This document shows positions 1-8,578 of a DNA stretch of 48,208 nucleotides, in pieces. Under the pieces are notes generated by a model, which was given only the letters and a program-made list of their open reading frames with translations, did no database searches and was not told the origin of the DNA. Origin of the DNA: Puniceicoccaceae bacterium (GTDB lineage Bacteria > Verrucomicrobiota > Verrucomicrobiia > Opitutales > Coraliomargaritaceae); the NCBI GenBank assembly GCA_007117865.1, contig SKFT01000002.1, positions 1 to 48,208 of the forward strand, in the 5' to 3' direction. Made by a program: the position numbers and the translations under genes. Position 1 is the first letter of the stretch; each line of letters begins with the position of its first letter.

Positions 1-90
1 ATCGAAATCGACGTAGCGTGACGGAGATGGCGTAGTCGGGCGGACGCACAGGAGCGCGTCCGTCCATCGGAAGGCATGTTCTGGAGGGGC
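1..90. repeat. Dispersed intergenic repeat R1, left copy
   Basis: This stretch matches 29587-29677 in the same orientation. The core contains 38 identical bases (24-61), one mismatch, then 18 more identical bases; the outer parts diverge and carry one indel. Every forward frame is soon closed by stops, so it does not look coding. It touches the window edge and may extend further left. The element is probably an old dispersed intergenic repeat; no transposase is nearby. Confidence 0.8.
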
Positions 91-159
91 GAAAACGGGT
101 CCCTGCGAGCTACAGTGGTCACCGCGGTTGCAAGCGGGAGAGCCCCCAAACGCTCGGCG

Positions 160-177
160 GCGGCTGAGCACAGCCGC
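160..177. other. Short perfect hairpin in the folE2 upstream region
   Basis: GCGGCTG and CAGCCGC form a 7-bp stem around an AGCA loop. No T-run follows on either strand, so I do not call it an intrinsic terminator. The rest of 91-356, outside the repeat and the candidate promoter elements listed separately, shows nothing recognisable. Confidence 0.4.
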
Positions 178-209
178 TCTCACTATTGCTATGCCATTCC
201 TTCACCGAT

Positions 210-243
210 AAACATGCACTGATTTTGATAGTAAGGTACTAAT
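210..243. repeat. Dispersed repeat R2, copy upstream of folE2
   Basis: This 34-base segment matches 11792-11825 at 31 of 34 positions, in the same orientation. One copy lies upstream of folE2 and the other just beyond the 3' end of the yceI-like gene, so it is not a promoter used the same way at both sites. A degenerate repeat or the end of a decayed small element is more likely. Confidence 0.7.
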
Positions 244-253
244 TGCAAATTAT
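225..253 (+). promoter_or_regulatory. Candidate folE2 promoter (upstream)
   Basis: TTGATA (225-230) is followed, after 17 bases, by AATTAT (248-253): 5/6 and 4/6 matches to the housekeeping sigma consensus. It would give a leader of roughly 97 bases before folE2. A second weak option is TATTAA at 345-350, which would put the transcript start almost on the ATG at 357 (leaderless). Sequence alone cannot choose between them. Confidence 0.3.
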
Positions 254-281
254 TCGCAAAGCACAACCTGCTAAAATGCAC

Positions 282-293
282 TGCAACGTTGCA
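282..293. promoter_or_regulatory. 12-bp perfect palindrome, candidate operator of folE2
   Basis: TGCAACGTTGCA is a perfect palindrome about 65 bases before the folE2 start. Related TTGCAAA/TTTGCAA half-sites lie at 243-250 and 314-321. FolE2 genes are often under zinc (Zur) control in other bacteria, so a metal-responsive operator is a reasonable guess. I do not recognise this exact motif as a known Zur box. Confidence 0.35.
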
Positions 294-356
294 AAATGGG
301 TTTTGTCAGTATGATTTGCAATTCCTTAAAAAAATCGCTTACACTATTAAATTCCG

Positions 357-1346
357 ATGAAATCGATTCCAACCATATCGCATCCGCGCTCCGGCAAATC
401 CAAGGCAATCGCTCCCAAGCGTCCGCTGCGGGTTTATGACGAGTCCTTCGTTCCGACCGACGATTACCGTGTCTCCATGCCGGACATGCAAAATGCGGCA
501 TCTTCCGCCATACAAGGTGCCAATGTACCGATTCTCAAGGTTGGCATCTCCAACTTTCGGCTGCCGCTCAAGTATATTACTGAAGCGGGCGACACCCTGC
601 TGCTGGAAACCTCGGTGACCGGCACCGTATCGCTTGAAGCAAATCACAAGGGTATTAACATGTCCCGCATTATGCGGGTGTTTTACGAGTTTGAAGACCG
701 CATCTTCACACCGGACCGCCTGCATGAAGTGCTGAAGGCCTACAAGGAGCAATTGCAGGCTCAGCGTGCCCAGCTTAAGTTAACATTTTCCTATCCGATC
801 CTGAAGTCGAGTTTGCGCAGTGGATTAGCCGGTTGGCAGTATTACACTGTTGCCTATGAGGGACGCCTGGATGCCCGCGACCGCTTTCGCAAATACATTC
901 ATTTTGATTTTATTTATTCATCGGCTTGTCCCTGTTCGCTGGAGCTTTCGGAACATGCCCGAGAAGAGCGCAATATTTACGGAATTCCTCACTCTCAACG
1001 TAGCACAGCTCGTATCAGTATTGAAATTGCTGAGGGGGAACATCTCAGCCTGGAGGCACTCCAACGCCACTGCATCGAAGCGCTCAAAACAGAAACCCAG
1101 GTGATGGTGAAGCGTGAGGATGAACAGGCTTTTGCCGAACTGAATGGAGCCTACAGCAAATTCGTTGAAGACGCTGCCCGCTTGATCTACGAGCAGTTGG
1201 AAGCGGATACTCGCATCATCGATTTCCAAGTTGCCTGTGCTCACTTGGAAAGCCTGCATTCCCACGATGCCGTCGCCGTTATCAACAAGGGTGTTCCGGG
1301 TGGGTTTACGGGACATGTGGACGACTTCAAGGCTTTGATCCGCTAG
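357..1346 (+). CDS. folE2: GTP cyclohydrolase FolE2 (type IB)
   Basis: The protein converts GTP to 7,8-dihydroneopterin triphosphate, the first step to folate and also the queuosine precursor route. It is recognised by the COG1469/GCYH-IB signature: [14 protein letters not shown] around residues 188-201, with the expected active-site Cys at about 191, and PHSQRS around 213-218, which matches the metal-ligand histidine region. A KGINMSR segment lies near 98-104, where from memory the family usually reads GIHMSR. At 329 residues it is slightly long. The ATG at 357 has no Shine-Dalgarno sequence. It is monocistronic: the next gene converges on it. Type IB enzymes can use metals other than zinc and often replace FolE under zinc shortage. 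Confidence 0.95.
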   Translation: MKSIPTISHPRSGKSKAIAPKRPLRVYDESFVPTDDYRVSMPDMQNAASSAIQGANVPILKVGISNFRLPLKYITEAGDTLLLETSVTGTVSLEANHKGINMSRIMRVFYEFEDRIFTPDRLHEVLKAYKEQLQAQRAQLKLTFSYPILKSSLRSGLAGWQYYTVAYEGRLDARDRFRKYIHFDFIYSSACPCSLELSEHAREERNIYGIPHSQRSTARISIEIAEGEHLSLEALQRHCIEALKTETQVMVKREDEQAFAELNGAYSKFVEDAARLIYEQLEADTRIIDFQVACAHLESLHSHDAVAVINKGVPGGFTGHVDDFKALIR

Positions 1347-1412
1347 TAGCCTTTCCCGCCGCCCGTCCCTTCGGAGTGTGCGGCCCAGATTGAAGATCGC
1401 ACCCTGTTATGT

Positions 1413-2792
1413 TTAACCAGTGCCCTTGAGGCGGGAGCCAGGTGACGCGTGGGAGGATTCGACAATAATGCGGGAGGGAATTTTCCAGCGTGGGAATTGA
1501 CTGCCCAATTCGCGCCGTAGTCGCTGCTTCCAATCTGCTATCGAGAGGCTGGTAAACCCCGGTCCGGGAACGATTTTCGCCGTCAGTGAATGTCCCAACA
1601 AAGCATCGGGTTCGGCCTTGATGCGGGCACCAATGATGCCTTCAATTCGCAGTAGAGCATTCTCGATTTCAAGCGGATCGACTTTCTCGCCGCCAATGGA
1701 AATCAGAGCACAGTGACGTCCAATGATACGAATTGCGCCATCCTCACGCGCTTCCGCGAAGTCGCCGGTGGACAGCCAGCCGTCCTCATCGATGCGGGTC
1801 GTGTGTCCATCCAAATAACCCAGCAGCGTCGCTGAGGTTTTCACCCACAGTTCGCCCTTGACGACCCGCATGGCGGGTGCATCAGTATTGGGATATAGCC
1901 AGTCATCCTGCTGGCAACCGCCGCGCAGGCGCACAGTGCCAGTTTCGGTGGTGCCAAAAGTTGCGCGAAAATCAACATCTGGCAGCACTTTGCGCAGGGC
2001 TTGCAAAAGCATGGGCGGCATCCTTTCGGCACCATAGGTTATGATTTGCAAGGAGCGGCAATCATATTGCTCAAACATGCCTTGCAGCAAAGCCAAGCGC
2101 AGAAAGGTGGGCGTTGCCGGCAGGACTTCAATGGCGTATTTAGCGATCCATTGACCCACCGTTGCGGCATCCCGTTGTGGTGGCAAATACAGCGTCGAGC
2201 CCGCAGCCAACGCTTTGCACAAAATGTCGAGCCCGCCAATATGGTCGGGATACATTAATAAAAGCACTTTGCGCGGAGGGCTTATTTTTGAGGGTTTGAG
2301 TGAATGTAGTAAATGCTCAAAATCGTGTAGTATGGTCTTACTTCGTCCGGTGCTGCCACTGGTGAACAAGACCAATCCGGGACGACGCTGTGCCTGTAGG
2401 GATGTCAACAATGGGTGCACCTTCTCAAGAGCCGTCTCTGTGCCCAATGCGGTGGATAAAGGATGACTACCGCTGGATTCCCAGCGATGGCTTGCAAAGG
2501 CTTCGCGTGCGGCGGCATCGAGATCGGTCTGCCTGCTGTTTGGAGCGGTGGGAATGGCTACATGCGCCGTTTGGGCAATGGCCAACAGAGCCTGGATCAT
2601 GGCTATTTGAGAGCGACTGACCAGTAGGATACGTGCTGCTGGCAGCTGTTCCCAATCGGCTACCAGCTGCGCGATGTTAGCCGCCAATTGGGCGTAGTCC
2701 AAAGCAACATCGCTTTCCACCAGTGCCAATTGCATGCCATGGGTGGCAATGGCTTGGCTGGAAAAATAAGGTTCTGCAACAGAGGGGGCCAT
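1413..2792 (-). CDS. AMP-forming acyl-CoA synthetase/ligase, substrate unknown
   Basis: This 459-residue protein belongs to the ANL adenylating family. It has the P-loop-like A3 motif LFTSGSTGRSK (about 142-152), FGTTETG (A5), LSTGDF (A7) and GRHCALISIGGEKVDPLEIE (A8 hinge). The C-terminus is short and ends in PGSRLKGTG, so the A10 catalytic lysine would be the Lys four residues from the end. Family members activate a carboxylate as the acyl-AMP and transfer it to CoA or another acceptor. It resembles MenE-type ligases in size, but no menaquinone or other pathway genes are adjacent. It starts 20 bases downstream of the sppA stop and is probably co-transcribed with it. Family call sure; substrate not. 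Confidence 0.85.
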   Translation of the reverse strand: MAPSVAEPYFSSQAIATHGMQLALVESDVALDYAQLAANIAQLVADWEQLPAARILLVSRSQIAMIQALLAIAQTAHVAIPTAPNSRQTDLDAAAREAFASHRWESSGSHPLSTALGTETALEKVHPLLTSLQAQRRPGLVLFTSGSTGRSKTILHDFEHLLHSLKPSKISPPRKVLLLMYPDHIGGLDILCKALAAGSTLYLPPQRDAATVGQWIAKYAIEVLPATPTFLRLALLQGMFEQYDCRSLQIITYGAERMPPMLLQALRKVLPDVDFRATFGTTETGTVRLRGGCQQDDWLYPNTDAPAMRVVKGELWVKTSATLLGYLDGHTTRIDEDGWLSTGDFAEAREDGAIRIIGRHCALISIGGEKVDPLEIENALLRIEGIIGARIKAEPDALLGHSLTAKIVPGPGFTSLSIADWKQRLRRELGSQFPRWKIPSRIIVESSHASPGSRLKGTG

Positions 2793-2812
2793 GCAGGTAT
2801 CAACTCAAAGGA

Positions 2813-4636
2813 TCATTGCGGCAACCAATCAAACGGCAGGCGAGCCTGCACCGACTGGCTGCGTGAAAGAGTTTCCACTAGCCGCTGGGCACTTTGCAAC
2901 CAGGGTTGTTGACTGTCACTGGCCAGCACTTGAGCCAAGCGTGCCAGTCGTTGGTCGTCTCCCTCCAGCAGTCGGATAAGGCTCACCACTGGCGGCTCCT
3001 TGGCCGGGATTTCAATGATGCGCCAATCGCCCTGGGGCAGGTTGGCGAGTGCGCCAGCTCGCTCAATGGCATCGTTTAATCCACCCAACTTGTCTCCGAG
3101 TCCGTTTGCAACGGCATAAGGGGCAAGAAAGACACGTCCTTCGGCCACGGCCTCGACGGACTCCCTTTGCAAGCCGCGACCGACTTCGACGCGCTGTAGG
3201 AAGTCGTTATAAAGCGTGTCGACAAAGGTTTGCAAGATAGCCATTTCGCCCTGACTGCGGGGACGCACGATGGAAGTGATATCCGCAAAAGGACCCGTGC
3301 GTACGGTTTCAAATCCGATGCCCAAGCGTTCCGCTGCAGCATCCATGTGCATGGTAAGACCGAATACGCCGATCGAACCCGTGAGGCCAGCTGGTGCCAT
3401 AACGATTTCGCTTGCGGGTGTTGCCAGCCAATAGCCACCGGATGCAGCAATAGAGCCAAAGCTAATCACTACCGGACGGGTTACTGCCAAACGGGCAATC
3501 TCGCGGTGCAATTTTTCCGCTGCCGTGGCACTGCCGCCGGGACTGTTAACGCGGATGACCACAGCGGCTACGTCGTCACGCCGTTGTAAATATCGTAGTT
3601 CGCGTGCAAATACATCGGCACCGACCCAGCCACTGCGTCCGCCTTCATCTACCAAATCGCCTTCAAGGTAGACCACGGCAATGGTGGATTTATCGATTGT
3701 TGCATCGTCCGTTTCCTCCAGCACGCTTTCCCATTCGCTGAGATAGCGTTCGAGCGTAACCTGGGGGCGTGCCTCATTGCCTACGAGCTGCAACGATTCG
3801 AGCAGTTGGTCCATATACAGCAAGCCATCGACCAAGCCTGCTTCGACCGCTTGGCTTGGAAAATAAATGCCGCTCGCAAGCAAACCACCCTTGGCGAGTT
3901 CGGTGCCTTCGGGGAGTTCACGTCCGCTGACAATTGTTGCCTGCACGTGCTGCCACAAATCGTTGATTAATGTCTCCAACTGGGCACGGTTCTCCGGCGA
4001 GAGTTGTCGTTCGGTGAAGGGTTCCAGTGCCGATTTGTAGGCACCTGCGCGCAGTGTTTGAATGCCGATGCCCATCCGTTCCAGCGCCTCGGTGAAAAAG
4101 GGTGTGGTAATCGACATGCCGCTGAGATTCAACTCGCTGTAGGGGTGCAGCCAAACTGCCTCCGCCGCACTGGTGAGGAACAACTCGCGCAATCCCGGTC
4201 GATCCAAGTAGGCGGTTACGGTCTTGCCAGCTGCGGCAAAGTCAAGCAGCTCATTGCGCAATTCCTCCATGGCGGCAAAGCCGCTGCCATAGCCGATTGG
4301 CTGAAAATTGCCGTGCAACACAACCGCCTCAATGCGTTCATCCTCACGCGCCATGCGCAAGGTTTCAACAAAATGACGCAAGGGCACCGATCGAATCCGC
4401 TGTCCGGAACCCATGGCCTCGCCGACCAACTCACTGATATTAGGCTGCCGCGGCGCATCCGGAACGTCCAGCCCAAGATCAATCAGTAGCACGCTACCGG
4501 CTTGTATCGGTGTGGGTGGCCGCTCAAAAGACTGTAAGGCATACCAGAGGAAAACCAACCCGACTACGAGCAGCAGCACGTAGCCGATGACCAGAACCAA
4601 AGCTTTTTGCAATAAACCAATAAAAAAACGCCGCAT
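2813..4636 (-). CDS. sppA: Signal peptide peptidase SppA, long (67K) form
   Basis: This is an inner-membrane serine protease that degrades cleaved signal peptides. At 607 residues it is the long tandem-domain form seen in E. coli. One membrane anchor lies at about residues 10-32. The catalytic Lys/Ser dyad is visible: Lys201 in AGAYKSALEP of the N-terminal domain and Ser399 in SIAASGGYW of the C-terminal domain, corresponding to Lys209 and Ser409 in E. coli. The ATG at 4636 has no Shine-Dalgarno sequence. The orphan acyl ligase follows 20 bases downstream; trpS lies upstream in the same direction with a gap of about 50 bases. Confidence 0.95.
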   Translation of the reverse strand: MRRFFIGLLQKALVLVIGYVLLLVVGLVFLWYALQSFERPPTPIQAGSVLLIDLGLDVPDAPRQPNISELVGEAMGSGQRIRSVPLRHFVETLRMAREDERIEAVVLHGNFQPIGYGSGFAAMEELRNELLDFAAAGKTVTAYLDRPGLRELFLTSAAEAVWLHPYSELNLSGMSITTPFFTEALERMGIGIQTLRAGAYKSALEPFTERQLSPENRAQLETLINDLWQHVQATIVSGRELPEGTELAKGGLLASGIYFPSQAVEAGLVDGLLYMDQLLESLQLVGNEARPQVTLERYLSEWESVLEETDDATIDKSTIAVVYLEGDLVDEGGRSGWVGADVFARELRYLQRRDDVAAVVIRVNSPGGSATAAEKLHREIARLAVTRPVVISFGSIAASGGYWLATPASEIVMAPAGLTGSIGVFGLTMHMDAAAERLGIGFETVRTGPFADITSIVRPRSQGEMAILQTFVDTLYNDFLQRVEVGRGLQRESVEAVAEGRVFLAPYAVANGLGDKLGGLNDAIERAGALANLPQGDWRIIEIPAKEPPVVSLIRLLEGDDQRLARLAQVLASDSQQPWLQSAQRLVETLSRSQSVQARLPFDWLPQ

Positions 4637-4689
4637 GTCTTATATGCATGCAGATAATATCGGGCTATGGCAAGTTGCGATATTCTGTA

Positions 4690-5760
4690 TTAACTCCTCG
4701 GACGCTCAACGAAACCGGCCTTGCGGTAGACTTTGGCCAAGGTTTTATAAGCGCGTTTTTGCGCGGCATCGGCACCCTTTTGCAGCACATCGTTTAAGTA
4801 GGCCTTATCACTAATCAATGCCTGATAGCGGGTTTGCACTGGCTCCAGCGCTGCAATAACCGCATCTGCCACCGCCTGCTTGAATGCGCCGTAGCCTTTG
4901 CCTTCAAAGCTTGCCTCCAATGACTCAATGCTGTCACCGGTGACGGCCGCCAGAATTTGCAGCAAATTGCTGACGCCGGGTTTGTCGTCAGCGTTGCGCA
5001 CCTCACTGCCGGAGTCGGTCACCGCAGACATAATTTTCTTTTTCAACACATCCGGCGAGTCGAGAATGAATAGCGTGCCCTGAGTGTTTTCGTCGCTCTT
5101 GGACATCTTTGCCAGTGGGTTCTGCAGCGACATGATACGAGCACCGGACTTGGGAATATAGGCTTCGGGAATAGTGAAGGTGTCCGAGTAGGTTTGGTTG
5201 AAGCGTTGTGCCAAATCGCGGCAAAGCTCAAGGTGTTGCCGTTGATCGTTGCCAACTGGAACCGCCTTTGCGTTGTAGAGCAGAATGTCCGCTGCCATGA
5301 GCACCGGATACATGAGCAAGCCGCTGTTAATAGTGGCTTGGGCGCGGGCTCCTTCATGAGCGAAACGAACGCCCTCATCGTCACCTTCCGCCACCTTGAA
5401 TCCGAGCTTGGCAGCTTTTTCCTTGAATTGGGTCATGCGCTGCAACTCACCAATCGGCGTCAGACAGCTTAAAACCCATGCCAACTCGGTGTGTCCGATG
5501 ATGTGGGATTGGACGAAAATGTGGCTTCGATGCGGATCCAGTCCACATGCCATATACAACGCTACGCACGACAGCGTATTGGCGCGCAAATCTGCGGGCA
5601 CGTAACGGGTGGTGATGGCATGCATGTCCACCACGCCGAAAAAGCACTCGTAGTCATCCATCAGCGTAGTCCAGTTGCGAATCGCACCTAGATAATTACC
5701 AAGGGTCAGTTGTCCCGAAGGTTGTGCACAGGTAAGAATGACTGGTTTTTCTGAACTCAT
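4690..5760 (-). CDS. trpS: Tryptophan--tRNA ligase
   Basis: This class I aminoacyl-tRNA synthetase charges tRNA-Trp. The HIGH-equivalent motif is TLGNYLGA near the N-terminus and the KMSKS motif is intact (KMSKSDENTQG). The N-terminal AQPSGQLTLGNYLG stretch is typical of TrpS. The ORF track starts at a GTG (5781), but the ATG at 5760 gives MSSEKPVILT, which fits the family's usual N-terminus; I prefer it. Neither start has a Shine-Dalgarno sequence. At about 356 residues it has normal length. The neighbours have no functional link to tryptophan. About 268 bases without a gene precede it (5761-6028). Confidence 0.96.
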   Translation of the reverse strand: MSSEKPVILTCAQPSGQLTLGNYLGAIRNWTTLMDDYECFFGVVDMHAITTRYVPADLRANTLSCVALYMACGLDPHRSHIFVQSHIIGHTELAWVLSCLTPIGELQRMTQFKEKAAKLGFKVAEGDDEGVRFAHEGARAQATINSGLLMYPVLMAADILLYNAKAVPVGNDQRQHLELCRDLAQRFNQTYSDTFTIPEAYIPKSGARIMSLQNPLAKMSKSDENTQGTLFILDSPDVLKKKIMSAVTDSGSEVRNADDKPGVSNLLQILAAVTGDSIESLEASFEGKGYGAFKQAVADAVIAALEPVQTRYQALISDKAYLNDVLQKGADAAQKRAYKTLAKVYRKAGFVERPRS

Positions 5761-5963
5761 GGAAACGTCATGCAATGGCACGAATGGAAAAAAGCCAATG
5801 CGATTCTTTCGTTATACCATAAAATCCGCCTCTTCACTGATTTCGGTTTTTGCCTGTAGCTGGGAGTCACCTTTTGCTTCTGTTCCCCTGGCAGCCTTTC
5901 TGACTTAGCCAATTCTAAAGTTTATTAACTAACGCAAGTCTGAAGTGCTGCGGTAACGTAGAT

Positions 5964-5979
5964 GCGACAATCCTGTCGC
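5964..5979. other. Small hairpin between trpS and cobA-hemD
   Basis: GCGACA/TGTCGC forms a 6-bp stem with an ATCC loop, 50 bases beyond the cobA-hemD stop. No T-run follows in the leftward direction, so any terminator role is doubtful. The rest of the 268-base interval has no recognisable feature. Confidence 0.25.
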
Positions 5980-6028
5980 GTTTCCCTCCACAAAACGCTG
6001 CTGCTAATCGTCGTGCATTTATTTCGTT

Positions 6029-7552
6029 TTAGTTTGCCAACGCCTTGCAGCAGGCTTTAACCAGGCTCTTGACGGAAATTTTGCTGGCTTCGAAGTCGAT
6101 GGGTAGCTGGTTTGCCTCGAGGGTATCGCGGGTTAGGGGTCCGATACTGCCGTATTTAGGGATGAGCGCTGTGGACGACCAATCTTGCTGCTGCAAGCCT
6201 TGAACAAAGGAGTCCACTGTCGAGGAACTGGTGAAGAGGATGGCATCGGCGCCTTCCTGTAAAAGCTGTTGCCCTTCGGCGGTTTCCTGCCAAGCGCAGC
6301 TATCGGTTTGGTAAAGCGGCAGGGTATCGACGATGGCACCACCTTCGTGCTCGAGTTTTTGCACCAGATCCGGACGGTTGCGGTTGCCAGTGATGACCAG
6401 CACGCGGGTGCTTTCCATGCTGTCGGTTGCAATCATTGCCGCACCGAGGGCGTCACCGGTATGGGTGCCGGGAACCAGATCGGCTTTGATGTGGTAGCGG
6501 TTGAGCGCTTTTTCCGTTGCCTTGCCGACAACGGCTATACGGGCTGGACCCAGGCAGCGAATATCGCCGTAGGCTTTCATCAACAGTTCGAAAAAGGCAT
6601 TGACGCCGTTGCTACTGGTAAAGACCAGCCACTCGAATTGCGCGATGTCGGCGAGCACTTCGCTGATGAGGGTGGGGTCCAGCACTTTCTTGACTTCAAT
6701 GAAGGGCAGTTCCATCACCTCCGCACCCAGCGCAGCAAGTTGCCCGGCCAGACTGGCGGATTGTTCGCGCGCGCGGGTAACGACCACCCGTTTGCCAAAT
6801 AGCGGACCCGCCTCAAACCAGCTTTGTTGTTCACGCAGTTTCACCACCTCGCCGACAATAATAATCGACGGAGCACCCAGTCCGGCGGATTCAACGGACT
6901 CAACCAAGGTGCCGAGGGTCGACACCAGGGAGTGTTGACGCGGCAGCGTCGCCCACTGCACGACCGCCGCCGGGGTCTCCGGTGATAGACCGCCATTCAG
7001 TAACTCCTGGGCGATTCGCGGCAGTTGTCCCATGCCCATGTAAATGCACAGGGTCGCGCCAGTGCCTGCGTGCGCGGCAAAATCGACGGTCAGGTTTTGT
7101 TTACTGGGGTCCTCGTGTCCAGTTAGAAATGTGATGGCCGAGCTGTGTCCGCGCTGGGAAAGCGGAATGCCAGTGTAGGCTGCGGCGGCCAGTGCCGCAG
7201 TCACGCCGGGGACGATTTCAAAAGGTATCCCGGCGCTGCGGAGTGACTCGATTTCCTCACCCCCGCGGCCAAAGACAAAGGGATCGCCACCTTTGAGGCG
7301 GACCACCCGCTTGCCAGCCTGTGCATGCTCTACAAGACAGGCACCGATCGTCTCCTGCGGCAAGGTATGTCGTCCCGCTTCCTTGCCGACAAAGATGCGC
7401 TCGGCATCCGCCCGGCAATATTCCAGCAAGCGACTATTGGCCAAGTGATCATAAACCACGACGTCGGCTTGTTCCAGGCAATCTTTTGCCTTAATGGTGA
7501 GCAGACCGGGATCTCCCGGGCCGGCACCGACTAGTTGAACGGTTCCTTTCAT
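6029..7552 (-). CDS. cobA-hemD: Fused uroporphyrinogen-III C-methyltransferase / uroporphyrinogen-III synthase
   Basis: This is a two-domain enzyme. The N-terminal half (about 1-245) is a SAM-dependent uroporphyrinogen-III methyltransferase with VGAGPGDPGLLT, RLKGGDPFVFGRGGEE and PGVTAALAAAAYTGIPLSQRG. The C-terminal half (about 255-507) resembles uroporphyrinogen-III synthase, with VVVTRAREQS at its start and LFTSSSTVDSF near the end. Together they make precorrin-2, the branch to siroheme and corrinoids, and uroporphyrinogen III for heme. The track starts at a GTG (7588) overlapping hemC; the ATG at 7552 gives MKGTVQLVGAGPGDPG, the usual family start, and leaves a 17-base gap. It follows hemC directly and is likely co-transcribed with it. 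The CysG dehydrogenase/chelatase domain is absent. Confidence 0.93.
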   Translation of the reverse strand: MKGTVQLVGAGPGDPGLLTIKAKDCLEQADVVVYDHLANSRLLEYCRADAERIFVGKEAGRHTLPQETIGACLVEHAQAGKRVVRLKGGDPFVFGRGGEEIESLRSAGIPFEIVPGVTAALAAAAYTGIPLSQRGHSSAITFLTGHEDPSKQNLTVDFAAHAGTGATLCIYMGMGQLPRIAQELLNGGLSPETPAAVVQWATLPRQHSLVSTLGTLVESVESAGLGAPSIIIVGEVVKLREQQSWFEAGPLFGKRVVVTRAREQSASLAGQLAALGAEVMELPFIEVKKVLDPTLISEVLADIAQFEWLVFTSSNGVNAFFELLMKAYGDIRCLGPARIAVVGKATEKALNRYHIKADLVPGTHTGDALGAAMIATDSMESTRVLVITGNRNRPDLVQKLEHEGGAIVDTLPLYQTDSCAWQETAEGQQLLQEGADAILFTSSSTVDSFVQGLQQQDWSSTALIPKYGSIGPLTRDTLEANQLPIDFEASKISVKSLVKACCKALAN

Positions 7553-7569
7553 TGTTATGGTCTCTGTAT

Positions 7570-8445
7570 TTATAGCAGTAATTGCCACTCCTGCAATTCC
7601 CGGGTTAAATGATTATCGATTGCCTCGAAGGACAGCACATCCGCCAGTGTCAGCCTTTGTCTGCCGACTTTGGGATGAAAAAGGTGCAGCACTCCATCGG
7701 TGTAATGCGCACCAACGGGCGTTTGGCATCCGCCCCCCAGTAGCTCAAGCAAGCGTTTCTCTATGGTTACCGCATAGTGGGTTTTGGAACACAAATGCGC
7801 TGCAAAGCGTTCGCGATCCTCGATGCGGCATTCCAGCGCGATTGCTCCCTGTCCGGGGGCGGGAACCATTTCCGCCAGTGGAATAGGGGAGAAGGTCAGC
7901 TGCGGATGATCCGCCGGATCAATCGCCAGTCGTGCCAAGCCCGCTGCGGCTAGGATGGTACCATCGGCTGCGCCTTCGCTGAGCTTGCGTAAGCGGGTTC
8001 CAACATTACCGCGCAAAGTGGTCCATTTAACCTCAGGAAAGCGTGACTGCAGTTGTGCGCGGCGGCGTGGACTACTGGTAGCCAGGCTTCGGCAGTCGTC
8101 CAATGCCGTAGCATGTACGAGCACGTCGCCTGCATTCGCCCGCGGTAGGTAGCCGGCAATGCAGAGCCCATCGGGTAGCTGGGTGGGCAGATCCTTGGCG
8201 CTGTGAACGGCCAATTCCGCTTCACCCTCCAGCAAAGCGCGTTCGAGTTCGCGGGTAAACAATCCCTTACCGCCCTTGGTCTCCAACGACCATTGCTGCC
8301 GCTCGTCACCGGTAGTGGTCATCGGCAGCAGTTCCGGTCGCTGCCCCGGCAGCGATTCCAAGACCCAAGCCGCCGCCAGTTCGGCCTGGCAAAGGGCCAG
8401 AGGACTGCGGCGAGTGGCGAGTCGGATTTGAGTGGACTGGGACAC
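7570..8445 (-). CDS. hemC: Hydroxymethylbilane synthase (porphobilinogen deaminase)
   Basis: The enzyme polymerises four porphobilinogen molecules into hydroxymethylbilane. Signatures seen: RLATRRSPLALCQAELA at the N-terminus, GGKGLFTRELE, HSAKDLPTQLPDG, and the dipyrromethane-cofactor motif LLGGGCQTPVGAH. The track starts at a TTG (8505) that lies beside the ilvC terminator stem. I prefer the GTG at 8445: the protein then starts just before the conserved RLATRRSPL and the cofactor cysteine becomes residue 240, close to Cys242 of E. coli HemC. The product (291 residues) feeds the HemD domain of the next gene. Confidence 0.94.
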   Translation of the reverse strand: MSQSTQIRLATRRSPLALCQAELAAAWVLESLPGQRPELLPMTTTGDERQQWSLETKGGKGLFTRELERALLEGEAELAVHSAKDLPTQLPDGLCIAGYLPRANAGDVLVHATALDDCRSLATSSPRRRAQLQSRFPEVKWTTLRGNVGTRLRKLSEGAADGTILAAAGLARLAIDPADHPQLTFSPIPLAEMVPAPGQGAIALECRIEDRERFAAHLCSKTHYAVTIEKRLLELLGGGCQTPVGAHYTDGVLHLFHPKVGRQRLTLADVLSFEAIDNHLTRELQEWQLLL

Positions 8446-8506
8446 GGGAGGCGGGTGGTGACTTGAGAAGAAGGAGAGTGCGCTGGTGGTAGTGAGCTGA
8501 AACAAA

Positions 8507-8544
8507 ACGTCCGCCGTGCGAGGATGCGCGGCGGACGTCGTTTT
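8507..8544 (-). terminator. Intrinsic terminator of the ilvH-ilvC unit
   Basis: A perfect 10-bp inverted repeat, ACGTCCGCCG / CGGCGGACGT, flanks a 12-base loop. Reading leftward, the stem is followed by TTTTGTTT, a good intrinsic terminator 41 bases after the ilvC stop. The opposite strand also has a short TTTT. It separates ilvC from hemC and argues against the TTG start proposed for hemC at 8505. Confidence 0.8.
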
Positions 8545-8578
8545 AAATTGTGTTGATAAACGGGACTACGCCAAACGC

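Noticed and set aside
4004-4489. 161-codon forward ORF opposite sppA
   Set aside because: It is antisense to conserved SppA sequence; composition follows the codon pattern of the real gene.
6269-6802. 177-codon forward ORF opposite cobA-hemD
   Set aside because: It is a shadow of the HemD domain on the other strand, with no start signal or family resemblance.
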